Positions 9,312 through 19,270 are shown, numbered from the stretch's first letter. The stretch is 64,000 nucleotides of DNA from Collimonas fungivorans Ter331 (GCF_000221045.1 NC_015856.1:744001-808000); one strand, 5' to 3'. The notes: generated from the sequence alone by a model not told the origin. Numbers and translations: made by a program.

Positions 9312-10206
9312 GTCGCCCAACGTCGCAGCCAAACGCGGCCGCATGGCGCGTTGGCTGATCAGCGGCCCGCCGCTGTTCTACCTGCTGCTGTTCTTCGCCA
9401 TCCCGAGCCTGATCATGGTGTTCGCCTCTGTGCGTTATGCTGGCGATTACGGCGGCCTGGCGCCGGTGTTCGACGAGGCCGGCAAGCTCAACCTGACGCT
9501 GGAGAATTTCCAGCGCTTCACTTCCGATTTCATCTACACCGCGATCTTCCTGAAATCGTTGATGTACGCGTTGATCACCACTTTCTGCTGCCTGCTGATG
9601 GCTTATCCGTTGGCGCTGCTGATCGCGCGCAGCCCCAAAAAATACCGCGACCTGCTGATCCTGCTGGTGATCCTGCCGTTCTGGAGCAACTTCCTGATCC
9701 GCGTCTATGCCTGGATGATCATCCTCGGCCCGCAATCGGGCCTGACGCAAGCGGTCAACTATATATTGGGGCTGGCCGGGATTGAACCGGTGCGCCTGTT
9801 GTTTACCGGATTTTCGGTGATCGTCGGCCTGGTCTATGTACACTTGCCGTTCATGGTTCTGCCCTTGTACGCCAACCTGGAAAAACACGATCCGGCCCTG
9901 GTCGACGCCGCCCAGGACCTGGGCGCCTCTGCCTGGCAGCGCTTCTGGCGCATCACGTTTCCGCTGTCTTTGCCTGGCGTCTACGCCGGCGCCGCACTGG
10001 TATTCATCCCGGCGCTAGGAATTTTTGCGGTGTCCGACATCCTGGGCGGCACCGGCAGCGACATGATCGGCAACGTCATCAAACAGCAGTTCCTGGAAAC
10101 CCGCGACTGGCCGTTCGGCAGCGTGCTCTCCATCGTGCTCACGGTGGCGGCCCTGATCGCCGCCGGCATCGCGGTGCTGGTGGCACGGCCGAAGAGGGAA
10201 GCATGA
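9304..10206 (+). CDS. potB: Polyamine ABC transporter permease (PotB/PotH type)
   Basis: 300-residue inner-membrane permease with about six hydrophobic segments and the EAA-loop signature for ATPase docking (DAAQDLGASAWQRFWRITFP). The ATG at 9304 lies inside the potA stop region and is preferred over far-upstream starts that would overlap the ATPase heavily. It ends in a 4-bp ATGA overlap with the second permease. With its partner it forms the membrane channel for putrescine or spermidine uptake. Confidence 0.92.
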   Translation: MSKSPNVAAKRGRMARWLISGPPLFYLLLFFAIPSLIMVFASVRYAGDYGGLAPVFDEAGKLNLTLENFQRFTSDFIYTAIFLKSLMYALITTFCCLLMAYPLALLIARSPKKYRDLLILLVILPFWSNFLIRVYAWMIILGPQSGLTQAVNYILGLAGIEPVRLLFTGFSVIVGLVYVHLPFMVLPLYANLEKHDPALVDAAQDLGASAWQRFWRITFPLSLPGVYAGAALVFIPALGIFAVSDILGGTGSDMIGNVIKQQFLETRDWPFGSVLSIVLTVAALIAAGIAVLVARPKREA

Positions 10207-10985
10207 CCAACGTAATCCGCCGCCCTCTGGGCCTGTGGCTGGTGGCGCTGGCCGTCTACGCCTTCCTGTATGTGCCGCTGATCATCGTGGTGGTGTATTC
10301 CTTCAACGACTCGCAGCTCAACGCCGAGTGGGTGGGCTTCACGCTGGACTGGTATCGCAAGCTGTTCCATAACGACGAGATGCTGCGCGCCGCCGGCAAC
10401 TCCTTGCTGATCGCGCTAGTTGCCAGCGCCGCCTCGACCTTGCTGGGCACCATGGCCGGTTTTGCCATGCACCGCTACAAGCTCAAGCTGCTGCCCTTGC
10501 TGGTGCTGACGCCGATCGCCATTCCGGAAATCCTGGTCGGCGTTTCGCTGCTGATTTTCTTCGTGATGCTCAACATCACCCTGGGACTGGTATCGATCGC
10601 CCTGGCGCATATCGCTTTCTGCATAGGTTTCGTGGCGATCGTGGTGCGTTCGCGCCTGTCCGGCATGGATGAGAGCCTGACCGAAGCGGCGCGCGACTGC
10701 GGCGCGACGCCGATGCAGGCGTTCCGCCTGGTGACGCTGCCGCTGATCATGCCGGGCGTGGTGGCAGGGGCCCTGATGGCGTTTACCTTGTCGATCGACG
10801 ATTTCGTGATCACCTTCTTCACCGCCGGCGCCAATGCCTCCACCTTGCCGCTGCAGATCTATTCGATGATCAAGATTGCCGTCACGCCGGAAGTCAATGC
10901 CGTTTCGACCTTGTTGATGGGCTTGACCTTGCTGCTTATAATCATCGCGTCCAAGCTTGCGCCCAACGCCCTCCGTTCTTCCTAA
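10203..10985 (+). CDS. potC: Polyamine ABC transporter permease (PotC/PotI type)
   Basis: 260-residue second permease of the importer, with six predicted membrane segments, the N-terminal PotC-like pattern YVPLIIVVVYSFNDS and the EAA loop (LTEAARDCGATPMQAFRLVTLP). It begins by an ATGA overlap with the first permease and ends 18 bp before the binding-protein gene. Confidence 0.93.
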   Translation: MTNVIRRPLGLWLVALAVYAFLYVPLIIVVVYSFNDSQLNAEWVGFTLDWYRKLFHNDEMLRAAGNSLLIALVASAASTLLGTMAGFAMHRYKLKLLPLLVLTPIAIPEILVGVSLLIFFVMLNITLGLVSIALAHIAFCIGFVAIVVRSRLSGMDESLTEAARDCGATPMQAFRLVTLPLIMPGVVAGALMAFTLSIDDFVITFFTAGANASTLPLQIYSMIKIAVTPEVNAVSTLLMGLTLLLIIIASKLAPNALRSS

Positions 10986-11003
10986 TCGCCTATCAGGACA
11001 GCC

Positions 11004-12065
11004 ATGAAAAAACTGCTCGCCATCGCATCGCTGCTGCTTGCCAGCTTCTCTGCCCACGCCGCCGACGAACTGCGCCTGTATAACTGGAACAACTACATTG
11101 CGCCGGAAACCGTGCAGCGCTTCGAGGCTTTCTGCAAGTGCAAGGTGGTGCAGACCTATTACGGCGACAACGAGGAAATGCTGGCCAAGCTGGCCGCCGG
11201 CGCCAAGGGTTACGACATCATCGTGCCGACCGGCAATGCGCTGGATGCGCTGATCAAGCAGCAAGCCTTGCTGCCGCTCGACAAGAGCCAGCTGCCGAAC
11301 CTGAAAAACGTTAACCCGGCCTACCTCAACACCGATTTCGACAAGGGCAACAAATATTCCGTGCCTTACGCCTACACCGTGACGGTGATGGGCTACAACG
11401 ACCAGAAGATGAAGGAACTGGGCATCGCGGTGGACAGCTGGGCGGCGATTTTCGATCCGAAGATCCTGGCCAAGATCAAAGGCAAGGTGACCGTGCTCGA
11501 CTCCGCCAATGAACTGATGGCCGCGGCCCTCAAATACCTCGGTTATTCCGCCAACGATACCGACGAACAGCACTGGCAGCAGGCCAAGGACGTGATCATC
11601 AAAGCCAAGCCTTACTGGGCAGCGTTCAACGGCAGCAGCTATATCAAGGAACTGACTGTCGGCAATATCTGGCTGGCCCACGGTTATTCGAATGACATCT
11701 TCCAGGCCGACGTCGATGCGCAAAAGGCCGGCCGCAAATTCCATATCCGCCACGGCATGCCGAAAGAGGGCGCAGTGCTGGCGCTGGACAGCATGGTGAT
11801 CCACAAAGCCGCGCCACGTCCCGACCTGGCGCTCAAGTTCATCAATTTCATGCTGGACGGCAAGAATGCCGCCGAGCTGAGCAACCTGATCGGCTCGGGT
11901 AACCCGAATGCCGACGCCGCCAAGTACATCAAGCCTGAAATCGCCAACAACCCGGTGATTTTCCCGGACAAGGCCGGTTTCGCCAAGCTGGAGATGCTGA
12001 AAGACCTGAACAGCAAGCAAAGGCGCGCCATCAACCGCATCTGGACCGAGATCCGGGCACGCTGA
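11004..12065 (+). CDS. potD: Periplasmic polyamine-binding protein
   Basis: 353-residue substrate-binding protein of the PotD/PotF family. A typical Sec signal peptide (residues 1-20, cleavage after SAHA) is followed by the hallmark start LRLYNWNNYI of the mature protein. It would capture putrescine or spermidine in the periplasm and hand it to the permeases encoded upstream. Whether it prefers putrescine or spermidine cannot be judged without structural alignment of the pocket. No convincing terminator is seen downstream before fmdB. Confidence 0.93.
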   Translation: MKKLLAIASLLLASFSAHAADELRLYNWNNYIAPETVQRFEAFCKCKVVQTYYGDNEEMLAKLAAGAKGYDIIVPTGNALDALIKQQALLPLDKSQLPNLKNVNPAYLNTDFDKGNKYSVPYAYTVTVMGYNDQKMKELGIAVDSWAAIFDPKILAKIKGKVTVLDSANELMAAALKYLGYSANDTDEQHWQQAKDVIIKAKPYWAAFNGSSYIKELTVGNIWLAHGYSNDIFQADVDAQKAGRKFHIRHGMPKEGAVLALDSMVIHKAAPRPDLALKFINFMLDGKNAAELSNLIGSGNPNADAAKYIKPEIANNPVIFPDKAGFAKLEMLKDLNSKQRRAINRIWTEIRAR

Positions 12066-12226
12066 GCCTGTCGGCTTGCTGTTTTGATATGATGCGAATG
12101 TGGCGCCGCGGGCAATTCTGTGCTGCGCCGCCACAAGCTATTGCCGAAGCCGGTGTACACTGCAAAAAAACCTTTATAATTCAGGGTTTTGTACTGTTTT
12201 TGTACTGATTTTTGCGGAGTTTCACC

Positions 12227-12583
12227 ATGCCGATTTATGCGTATCGCTGCGAAGCCTGTGGTTTCGCCAAAGATGTGCTGCAAAAGATGTCCGACGAGCC
12301 GCTGACGGTCTGTCCGACCTGCAGCAAAGCCGCGTTCAAGAAGCAAGTCACTGCGGCTGGTTTCCAGCTCAAGGGCACGGGCTGGTATGTAACCGATTTC
12401 CGTGGCGGCGCAGGCGCGACAGTGCCGCCGGCAAATGCGGCCGAACCGGCAGCAGCCGGCAGTACCGCTGCCGCCGCACCTGCGGCCACCGTCACTACCG
12501 CGGCGCCGGCCGCCAGTACGGCAGCTCCGGCCACCGCCAGCAGCACCAGCGGTGGCGGCAGCACGCCGGCCGCGGCGACATAA
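12227..12583 (+). CDS. FmdB-family zinc ribbon protein
   Basis: 118-residue protein with an N-terminal FmdB/CxxC zinc ribbon (C8, C11, C29, C32; starts MPIYAYRCEACG), and a C-terminal tail of Ala/Thr/Ser repeats with no fold of its own. FmdB-like proteins are proposed regulators, but their role is not established. The ATG at 12227 gives the conserved N-terminus. A TATAAT at 12175-12180 is a possible promoter. It is followed by a DUF502 gene and aspS, a pairing common in Burkholderiales. Confidence 0.85.
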   Translation: MPIYAYRCEACGFAKDVLQKMSDEPLTVCPTCSKAAFKKQVTAAGFQLKGTGWYVTDFRGGAGATVPPANAAEPAAAGSTAAAAPAATVTTAAPAASTAAPATASSTSGGGSTPAAAT

Positions 12584-12643
12584 TGTCATCCATGTAACCT
12601 GCAGGCGCGCGTACCCGGTACGCGTCGTCCGACAAAGAAAGCC

Positions 12644-13279
12644 ATGCGTAAATATTTCATTACCGGTCTACTGGTTCTCGTGCCCCTGGCAATCACGCTG
12701 TGGGTGCTGAACCTGGTCATTGGCACGATGGACCAGTCGCTCTTGCTGCTGCCCGAACAATGGCGGCCGAAAGCATTGCTGGGGCATGACATTCCCGGCC
12801 TCGGCACCATCCTGACCTTGCTGGTGATTTTCCTGACCGGCCTGGCGACGCGCAATTTCATCGGCCGCCAGATCGTCTCGGTATGGGAAGGCGTGCTGAC
12901 TCGGATTCCGGTCGTCAGCTCGATCTATTCCAGCGTCAAGCAAGTCTCGGACACCCTGTTTTCCTCGTCCGGCAACGCCTTCCGCAAGGCCCTGCTGGTG
13001 CAGTACCCGCGCGAAGGATCGTGGACCATCGCCTTCCTGACAGGGGTTCCCGGCGGCGACGTCAAGAACCACCTGTCCGGCGATTACGTCAGCGTCTACG
13101 TGCCGACCACGCCGAATCCGACTTCCGGTTTTTTCCTGATGCTGCCGCGCGCAGACACCATCGAGCTCGACATGAGCGTCGACGAAGCTTTGAAGTACAT
13201 CGTGTCCATGGGCGTGGTCGCGCCCGAGCAGCAGTCCGGCAGGAAACTGGTGATCGATTCGCCGCCCGGCAGCAATTGA
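12644..13279 (+). CDS. DUF502 inner-membrane protein
   Basis: 211-residue member of the DUF502 family. Two hydrophobic segments lie at residues about 5-27 and 48-68, followed by the family patterns [14 protein letters not shown] and [12 protein letters not shown]. The function of DUF502 proteins is unknown; they are integral membrane proteins conserved in proteobacteria and plants. It sits between fmdB and aspS on the same strand with 60-70 bp gaps. Confidence 0.88.
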   Translation: MRKYFITGLLVLVPLAITLWVLNLVIGTMDQSLLLLPEQWRPKALLGHDIPGLGTILTLLVIFLTGLATRNFIGRQIVSVWEGVLTRIPVVSSIYSSVKQVSDTLFSSSGNAFRKALLVQYPREGSWTIAFLTGVPGGDVKNHLSGDYVSVYVPTTPNPTSGFFLMLPRADTIELDMSVDEALKYIVSMGVVAPEQQSGRKLVIDSPPGSN

Positions 13280-13352
13280 GGCTGATCCTCTGCACGACCG
13301 CCTGCTTATAATTAATTCATACCTACAACATCTGAACTGCGAAAACCTGAAC

Positions 13353-15155
13353 ATGTCCATGCGAACCCAATACTGCGGCCTCACTACTGAGGTACTTCTC
13401 GGCCAAACCGTCAGCCTGTGCGGCTGGGTCCATCGTCGTCGCGACCATGGCGGCGTCATCTTCATCGACCTGCGCGACCGCGAAGGCCTGGTGCAGGTAG
13501 TGTGCGATCCGGACCGCGCCGAGGTATTCAAGAACGCGGAAGCGGTGCGCAACGAATTCTGCCTGCGCATCACCGGCGTGGTGCGCCTGCGCCCGGACGG
13601 CACCAGCAACAGCAACCTGAAGTCGGGCAAGATCGAAGTGCTGGCGCACGAACTGGAAGTGCTGAACCCGTCGGTCACGCCGCCGTTCCAGCTGGACGAC
13701 GACAACCTGTCGGAAACCACCCGCCTGACGCACCGCGTGCTGGACCTGCGCCGCCCGCAGATGCAAAACAACCTGCGCTTGCGCTATAAGGTGACCATGG
13801 AAGTGCGCAAATTCCTGGACGCCAACGGCTTCATCGATATCGAAACGCCGATGCTGACCAAGTCGACCCCGGAAGGCGCCCGCGATTACCTGGTGCCGTC
13901 GCGCGTCAACGCCGGCCAGTTCTTCGCCTTGCCGCAATCGCCGCAGCTGTTCAAGCAGCTGCTGATGGTGGCCAACTTCGACCGTTATTACCAGATCGTC
14001 AAATGCTTCCGCGACGAAGACTTGCGCGCTGACCGCCAGCCCGAATTCACCCAGATCGATTGCGAAACTTCCTTCATGTCGGAACAGGAAATCCGCGACA
14101 TGTTCGAAGGCATGATCCGCCTGGTGTTCAAGAACGCGCTGGACATCGACCTGCCTAACCCGTTCCCGGTGATGGACTTCGCCACAGCGATGGCCCTGTA
14201 CGGTTCGGACAAGCCGGACATGCGCGTCAAGCTGGCCTTCACCGACCTGACCGCAGTGATGAAAGACGTCGACTTCAAGGTCTTCGCCGGCGCAGCCAAC
14301 ATGGAAAACGGCCGCGTGGTCGGCCTGCGCGTGCCGGGCGGCGCCGCCATGCCGCGTTCCGAGATCGATGCCTACACCCAGTTCGTCGCCATCTACGGCG
14401 CCAAGGGCCTGGCTTACATCAAGGTCAATGAAAAAGCCAAGGGCCGCGACGGCCTGCAATCGCCTATCGTCAAGAACCTGCACGACGCCGCGCTGGCGCA
14501 GATCCTGGCGCAGACCGGTGCAGAAGACGGCGACCTGATTTTCTTCGGCGCCGACAAAGCCAAGGTAGTCAACGACGCCATCGGCGCGCTGCGCGTGAAG
14601 ATCGGCCACAGCGAATTCGGCAAGAAGGTCGGCCTGTTCGACGACACCTGGCGTCCATTGTGGGTGGTCGACTTCCCGATGTTCGAATACGACGAAGACG
14701 GCGACCGCTGGAACGCCTTGCACCATCCGTTCACGTCGCCGAAAGACGGCCATGAAGATTTCATCGAGACCGATCCGGGCAAGGCTATCGCCAAGGCCTA
14801 CGATATGGTCTTGAACGGCTGGGAACTGGGCGGCGGTTCGATCCGTATCCACCGCGCGGAAGTGCAGAGCAAAGTGTTCCGCGCCCTGAAGATCGATGCC
14901 GAAGAAGCGCAGCTGAAATTCGGCTTCCTGCTCGACGCCCTGCAATACGGCGCGCCTCCGCACGGCGGCCTGGCGTTCGGCCTGGACCGTATCGTCACCA
15001 TGATGTGCGGCGCCGAATCGATCCGCGACGTCATCGCCTTCCCGAAAACCCAGCGCGCGCAATGCCTGCTGACGCAAGCGCCGTCGGCGGTCGACGAAAA
15101 GCAGTTGAAAGAACTGCATATCCGCCTGCGCCTGCCGGACGCCAAGGTAGTCTGA
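13353..15155 (+). CDS. aspS: Aspartyl-tRNA synthetase (probably non-discriminating)
   Basis: 600-residue class IIb synthetase with an N-terminal OB anticodon-binding domain (1-110), class II motifs 2 ([18 protein letters not shown]) and 3 ([11 protein letters not shown]), and the bacterial GAD insertion. The anticodon-domain residues H32 (RRRDHGG) and G83 (RPDG) match the pair reported for non-discriminating AspRS such as that of Pseudomonas aeruginosa (H31/G82). The enzyme therefore probably also charges tRNA-Asn, with GatCAB finishing Asn-tRNA. A TATAAT lies at 13307-13312 and a strong terminator follows. Start may be the ATG at 13353 or 13359. Confidence 0.97.
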   Translation: MSMRTQYCGLTTEVLLGQTVSLCGWVHRRRDHGGVIFIDLRDREGLVQVVCDPDRAEVFKNAEAVRNEFCLRITGVVRLRPDGTSNSNLKSGKIEVLAHELEVLNPSVTPPFQLDDDNLSETTRLTHRVLDLRRPQMQNNLRLRYKVTMEVRKFLDANGFIDIETPMLTKSTPEGARDYLVPSRVNAGQFFALPQSPQLFKQLLMVANFDRYYQIVKCFRDEDLRADRQPEFTQIDCETSFMSEQEIRDMFEGMIRLVFKNALDIDLPNPFPVMDFATAMALYGSDKPDMRVKLAFTDLTAVMKDVDFKVFAGAANMENGRVVGLRVPGGAAMPRSEIDAYTQFVAIYGAKGLAYIKVNEKAKGRDGLQSPIVKNLHDAALAQILAQTGAEDGDLIFFGADKAKVVNDAIGALRVKIGHSEFGKKVGLFDDTWRPLWVVDFPMFEYDEDGDRWNALHHPFTSPKDGHEDFIETDPGKAIAKAYDMVLNGWELGGGSIRIHRAEVQSKVFRALKIDAEEAQLKFGFLLDALQYGAPPHGGLAFGLDRIVTMMCGAESIRDVIAFPKTQRAQCLLTQAPSAVDEKQLKELHIRLRLPDAKVV

Positions 15156-15183
15156 TTTCCAGGTAAAAAGCAGTAAAAGAAAA

Positions 15184-15217
15184 AGCGCGGGGTTTAGTTC
15201 ACCTCGCGCTTTTTTTA
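15184..15217 (+). terminator. Rho-independent terminator after aspS
   Basis: A 9-bp stem (15184-15192 with 15202-15210, one G-T pair) is followed by seven T's. Confidence 0.85.
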
Positions 15218-15292
15218 TGCTCGGGCCAAACAGGTTTATAGTAATGCTTTATGACGCCAAGGCGTTTTTCGATTTCTTGCCGACTTTTTTGC

Positions 15293-15769
15293 ATGTATAA
15301 AATTCCCGAATCGGTGCTGGTTGTCATCTATACGAAAGATCTCCAGGTCTTGCTGATGGAGCGCGCCGACAAGCTGGATTACTGGCAGTCGGTCACCGGC
15401 TCCAAGGATTTCCCGGAGGAAGCCCTGGCGGCGACGGCGATGCGCGAAGTGCAGGAAGAAACCGGCATCGTGGTGTCCGCCGAAGCAGGCGCCGTGCCGC
15501 TGTCCAACCTGCACGACTGGGGCGTCGCCAACGTGTACGAGATCTACCCGGTCTGGCGCCACCGTTATGCGCCCGGCGTCACAAAAAACACCGAACATGT
15601 GTTCGGCCTGCTGGTGCCGGACGAGATCCCGGTGACCCTGGCGCCGCGCGAACATCTGCAATACAAGTGGCTGCCGTACCGGGCGGCTGCGGATGCGTGT
15701 TTTTCGCCATCGAACGCCGAGGCCATCCTGCAGTTGCCGCGCCACCTTGCCACGCATTTTGCCAAATAA
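15293..15769 (+). CDS. nudB: Dihydroneopterin triphosphate diphosphatase (Nudix)
   Basis: 158-residue Nudix hydrolase. The N-terminal pattern IPESVLVVIYTKD and the WQSVTGS segment before the Nudix box match NudB, which removes pyrophosphate from dihydroneopterin triphosphate in folate synthesis. The Nudix box runs from G36 to G58, with catalytic REVQEE at 51-56. The gap between the first Gly and Glu is one residue longer than the canonical spacing. The ATG at 15293 is chosen because the upstream in-frame extension is T-rich and unlike the family. A position just after aspS is usual for nudB in betaproteobacteria. Confidence 0.88.
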   Translation: MYKIPESVLVVIYTKDLQVLLMERADKLDYWQSVTGSKDFPEEALAATAMREVQEETGIVVSAEAGAVPLSNLHDWGVANVYEIYPVWRHRYAPGVTKNTEHVFGLLVPDEIPVTLAPREHLQYKWLPYRAAADACFSPSNAEAILQLPRHLATHFAK

Positions 15770-15780
15770 GCTGAAGAGTC

Positions 15781-16587
15781 ATGAAACTGCGCATCGCAAC
15801 CTACAACATCCACAAAGGCGTCTCGTCGCTGGGCAGCCGCCCGCGCGTGCACGCCTTGAAACAGGCCTTGAGCCGGATGGAGGCCGATATCTTTTTCCTG
15901 CAGGAAGTGCAGGGCCGCCACGACCTGATGGCGGCGCGCCATGCGGCGCACTGGCCGGAGCAGGCGCAGCACGACTACCTGGCCGGCGATTCGCACCACG
16001 CCGCCTACGGCATGAACGCTGTATACGACCACGGCCACCACGGCAACGCCTTGCTGAGCCGTTTCGAAATCGGCTGGCAGAGCAACCAGGATGTGTCCGA
16101 CCACGCCTACGAGGCGCGCGGCATCCTGCATTGCGTCCTCAAGACCGAATTCACCGATATCCATTGTTATGTGGTGCACCTGGGTTTGTTCGGCGGCGGC
16201 CGCCGGCGCCAGACCGCGGCCCTGATCGAGGCGGTGCGCAGCTCGTCGCCGCCGGACGCGCCGCTGATCATCGCCGGCGATTTCAACGACTGGGGCAACC
16301 GCCTCAGCGAATTGCTGCGGGCGCGGCTCGATGTCACCGAAATATTCGATGAGCGGATCGCAGCGCGGAGCATGATGCAAGGCGTCGGCTCCTACCTGCA
16401 GCAACTGATAGGACGCACGCCGAAACTCAAGCCGGCGCGCACTTTCCCCGCCGCTTTTCCGTGGCTGCGGCTGGACCGGATTTACCTGCGCGGCTTTACG
16501 GTAGAATCGGCGGAAGTCCTGCATGGCGCGGAATGGGCGAAACTGTCCGACCATGCGCCCATCGTGGCGACGCTCAAGCTGCGATAA
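15781..16587 (+). CDS. Endonuclease/exonuclease/phosphatase family protein
   Basis: 268-residue EEP-fold hydrolase. Family residues are visible in order: TYNIHKG (N-terminal Asn), LQEVQ (metal-binding Glu), GNALLSR, the catalytic HLGL, AGDFNDW (Asp and Asn) and the C-terminal SDHAPI (catalytic His). It starts 11 bp after nudB and precedes clsB, an arrangement frequent in Burkholderiales where the trio may function in membrane phospholipid turnover. The substrate (DNA, phosphoinositide-like or phospholipid) cannot be determined here. Confidence 0.85.
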   Translation: MKLRIATYNIHKGVSSLGSRPRVHALKQALSRMEADIFFLQEVQGRHDLMAARHAAHWPEQAQHDYLAGDSHHAAYGMNAVYDHGHHGNALLSRFEIGWQSNQDVSDHAYEARGILHCVLKTEFTDIHCYVVHLGLFGGGRRRQTAALIEAVRSSSPPDAPLIIAGDFNDWGNRLSELLRARLDVTEIFDERIAARSMMQGVGSYLQQLIGRTPKLKPARTFPAAFPWLRLDRIYLRGFTVESAEVLHGAEWAKLSDHAPIVATLKLR

Positions 16588-16651
16588 TTTGCTGTATCAA
16601 CCATGACCACAGAAGGACCGGCCGGATGTCGTCTCTCCTCTTTTCCATCGC

Positions 16652-17818
16652 ATGCGCGCGGTAAATCTTTGCGCCGATAACCACATCACGCTGTTGCACA
16701 ACGGCGCTGCCTTTTTTCCGGCGCTGATTGCCGCCATCGATGCTGCCCGCATCGAAATCTACCTGGAAACCTATATCTTCGCCGACGACCAGACCGCGCA
16801 GCTGGTGCAGCAGGCGCTCACGCGCGCGGTGCAGCGCGGCGTCGCGGTGCGGGTGATCGCCGACTGGCTGGGCACCGGCCGCCAGCGCTCGGCATCGCTG
16901 CAGCAGGAGTTCGCCGCGAGCGGCGTCATGTACCGCAGCTTCAATCCCTGGTTCCGGCGCGGCGTGGCGCGCATGCACCGCAAGATCTGCGTGGTCGACC
17001 GCCAGGTCGGGTTTGTCGGCGGCCTCAACATCATCGACGACATGGTGTCCGACGACGACCTGCGCCTGCCGCTGCCGGCGCCGCGCTGGGATTTTGCGGT
17101 CGGCATCAGCGGGTCGCTGGTGGACGTGATCCATATCGAACTGGAAGCGCAATGGCTGCGCCTGGGCGAGATGAAACTGCTGGCGCGTTTCCAGCAATTC
17201 AAGCGCACCCGTTTCAAGGGCGGCGGCGTGGTCCATGGTCCGGCATCGGCCGGGCTGGTGCTGCGCGATAACCTGCGCAACCGCCGCACCATCCAGCGCG
17301 CCTATCTGCAAGCCCTCGGCCATGCGCGCCAGAGCGCCTTGCTGACCAGCCCCTATTTCGCCCCGAGCCGGAAACTGCGGCGCGGCCTGGAACAGGCAGC
17401 GCTGCGCGGGGTCGATGTTACGTTGCTGCTGGGAGTAGGACAGTTCCGGCTGCAGGATGCGGTCAGCCATTCGTATTATCCGAAGCTGCTGAAAGCCGGC
17501 GTCAAGATCGTTGAATACCGCAAGACCGCCTTGCATGCAAAAGTGGCGGTGATCGACGACGACTGGGCCACCGTCGGCTCCAGCAATTTCGACGGCTTCA
17601 GCCTGCTGGTGAACCAGGAAGCCAACGTGGTGGTGATGGACGCCGATTTTTCGCGCGCGCTGCGGCAGCAGATAGCCAGCGGCATCGCCGACGGCGAGCC
17701 GATATCGGTCGATGCCTTCAGCCACCGTTCCTGGCGCGCGCGGCTGTGGCACGGCACGGCTTTTTTCCTGTACCGCTTCCTGATGCGCATCATCACCATC
17801 GGCAACGGCGAGCGCTGA
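16652..17818 (+). CDS. clsB: Cardiolipin synthase B
   Basis: 388-residue phospholipase D-superfamily protein with two HKD catalytic motifs: H109-K111-D116 (HRKICVVD) and H295-K297-D302 (HAKVAVID). Each is followed by the expected Gly/Asn segment (FVGGLN and VGSSNFD). ClsB condenses phosphatidylglycerol with phosphatidylethanolamine or another phosphatidylglycerol to cardiolipin at the inner membrane. The length suits ClsB, which lacks the N-terminal transmembrane helices of ClsA. The ATG at 16652 is the first start that keeps the conserved N-terminus. It is convergent with the anti-sigma gene, with only 6 bp between the stops. Confidence 0.9.
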   Translation: MRAVNLCADNHITLLHNGAAFFPALIAAIDAARIEIYLETYIFADDQTAQLVQQALTRAVQRGVAVRVIADWLGTGRQRSASLQQEFAASGVMYRSFNPWFRRGVARMHRKICVVDRQVGFVGGLNIIDDMVSDDDLRLPLPAPRWDFAVGISGSLVDVIHIELEAQWLRLGEMKLLARFQQFKRTRFKGGGVVHGPASAGLVLRDNLRNRRTIQRAYLQALGHARQSALLTSPYFAPSRKLRRGLEQAALRGVDVTLLLGVGQFRLQDAVSHSYYPKLLKAGVKIVEYRKTALHAKVAVIDDDWATVGSSNFDGFSLLVNQEANVVVMDADFSRALRQQIASGIADGEPISVDAFSHRSWRARLWHGTAFFLYRFLMRIITIGNGER

Positions 17819-17824
17819 CAGCGG

Positions 17825-18550
17825 TTATATCCGGACCCAGGCGCCCTTGAACAGGATCGGGCCGGTCGGCCCCTTGGGATCCGGCGATCCGCCTTTCGGC
17901 TCGAGCGTCACCGCCAGCAGCGGCACGGTCTGCGGCGTGGCGTCGGCCGGCAACGCCAGGCTGATGCTGCCGTTGGCTTCCAGCAGGCCGAGCGAACGCG
18001 GCGCTCCTTCCTTCGGCACCGCCCACAGCTCCAGGCTCTTGTCGGCCGCGATCTTTTGCGGGATCACCAGCTTGACCAGCAGGCGGCCGCCCGGCGCATC
18101 GCCGGTCACTACGGCGATCGGCTGCGCCTGCTCGTTGCTCAGCATGGCGACATACGATACGGCCGGCGCTGCAGGGACAGGCGGCAACTGCTGCCGGGAC
18201 AGCAGCAGCGAGGTCAGGATGATGGCGGCAGTGGTCGAGACCAGGCCCAGGCCGCGCCAGAAGCTCAGGTCCTCGCGCAGCTCGAACCAGATCGAGCGCT
18301 TGCGTTGCGGCTTGCGCGGCAAGTCGAGCTTGGTTTCGATGGCCGACCAGACTGCTGCGGGCGGTAGTTCCGGTGGCGCCAGTTCGGCCATCGGATGCAG
18401 GCGGTCCTGCCATTCGGCGACGGCCTGGCGCAGCACCGCATGGCGGCGCAGCAGGGTTTCAAAACGGCGCAGGGCGCCGCCGCGCAAGGTGCCGAGCACG
18501 TATTCGGCCGCCAGCTTGTCCACCAAAACTGGATTGCGTTCGATATCCAT
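17825..18550 (-). CDS. Anti-sigma factor, RskA family
   Basis: 241-residue membrane-anchored anti-sigma factor. The N-terminal cytoplasmic anti-sigma helix bundle (residues about 1-80, with AAEYVLGTLRG) is followed by a single transmembrane segment (about 101-120) and a periplasmic RskA C-terminal domain containing the LELWAVPKEG pattern. Its start overlaps the stop of the sigma gene by one base (TGATG), so the pair is translationally coupled. It would hold the sigma factor inactive until a cell-envelope or redox signal triggers release. Confidence 0.88.
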   Translation of the reverse strand: MDIERNPVLVDKLAAEYVLGTLRGGALRRFETLLRRHAVLRQAVAEWQDRLHPMAELAPPELPPAAVWSAIETKLDLPRKPQRKRSIWFELREDLSFWRGLGLVSTTAAIILTSLLLSRQQLPPVPAAPAVSYVAMLSNEQAQPIAVVTGDAPGGRLLVKLVIPQKIAADKSLELWAVPKEGAPRSLGLLEANGSISLALPADATPQTVPLLAVTLEPKGGSPDPKGPTGPILFKGAWVRI

Positions 18551-19134
18551 CAGGCGCTCCCCAGCTTGCCGAGGCAGTTCTTGAGGCGTTCCAGCCCGCG
18601 CCGGATCCAGGTCTTGACGGTGCCTATCGGCAGCTGCAGCTGCGCCGCCACTTCGCTATGCGAGAGATCGTGATAGAACGACAGGGCAATCGCTTGCCGC
18701 TGCATGGCTTCCAGGCGCGCCAGGCAATGCGCCAGCGCCTTGGCGTCGGCAGTCAGCTGCAGCGCCTCCAGCGGCGTCGGATCGGCGCTTTCCATGGCGT
18801 CCATGACTTCCTTGTCAAATGTGTCGGCATCGATCTCTACCGCGCTGTCCGTGCGCCGCAGGAAATCGAATGCCTTGTTGCGCACGATGGTGGTGATCCA
18901 GGTCATCGGCGCCGCCAGGCTGGCCTGGTAGCTGTCGGCGTTGTTCCAGATGCTGACGAAACTCTCCTGCAGCACTTCTTCCGCCCACTCGTGCTTGACT
19001 AGTATACGCAGCGCGAAGCCGAACAGTTTCGGCGAGGCGGCGTCGTAGAGGGCGCGGAAGGCGACGGCGTCCTTGCGCACGACTGCGGCAAGCCAGATTT
19101 TCAATTGTTCCGGTTGCAAGTGTTGGGAGGGCAA
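18550..19134 (-). CDS. ECF RNA polymerase sigma factor (SigK-like)
   Basis: ECF sigma-70 factor of about 194 residues, with region 2 (LYDAASPKLFGFALRIL, then EEVLQESFVSIWNNA) and region 4 (LSHSEVAAQLQLPIGTVKTWIRRGLERL). A TTG start at 19134 is preferred because it has AAGGA 7 bp upstream. A longer frame begins at another TTG (19242), with no ribosome site and a basic, unconserved N-terminus. Coupled to the downstream RskA-type anti-sigma gene. ECF/RskA pairs usually autoregulate and control envelope or oxidative stress genes. Confidence 0.88.
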   Translation of the reverse strand: MPSQHLQPEQLKIWLAAVVRKDAVAFRALYDAASPKLFGFALRILVKHEWAEEVLQESFVSIWNNADSYQASLAAPMTWITTIVRNKAFDFLRRTDSAVEIDADTFDKEVMDAMESADPTPLEALQLTADAKALAHCLARLEAMQRQAIALSFYHDLSHSEVAAQLQLPIGTVKTWIRRGLERLKNCLGKLGSA

Positions 19135-19270
19135 TTCGGCTTCCTTTGCGCGCAGTGCCGCTGTTGTGCCGCGCCTGGATTTTGTTGTTGCGGAGCCAAG
19201 CCGGTTATTGCGCAGATTACCCCATGGTAACTTGCGCCGCAACCGGCAAATCCGCTATAGCCGGCCGCCA

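Noticed and set aside
10416-12134. 572-codon minus-strand open frame
   Set aside because: Antisense shadow of potC and potD.
13323-15119. 598-codon minus-strand open frame
   Set aside because: Antisense shadow of aspS; composition is typical of a reversed GC-rich gene.
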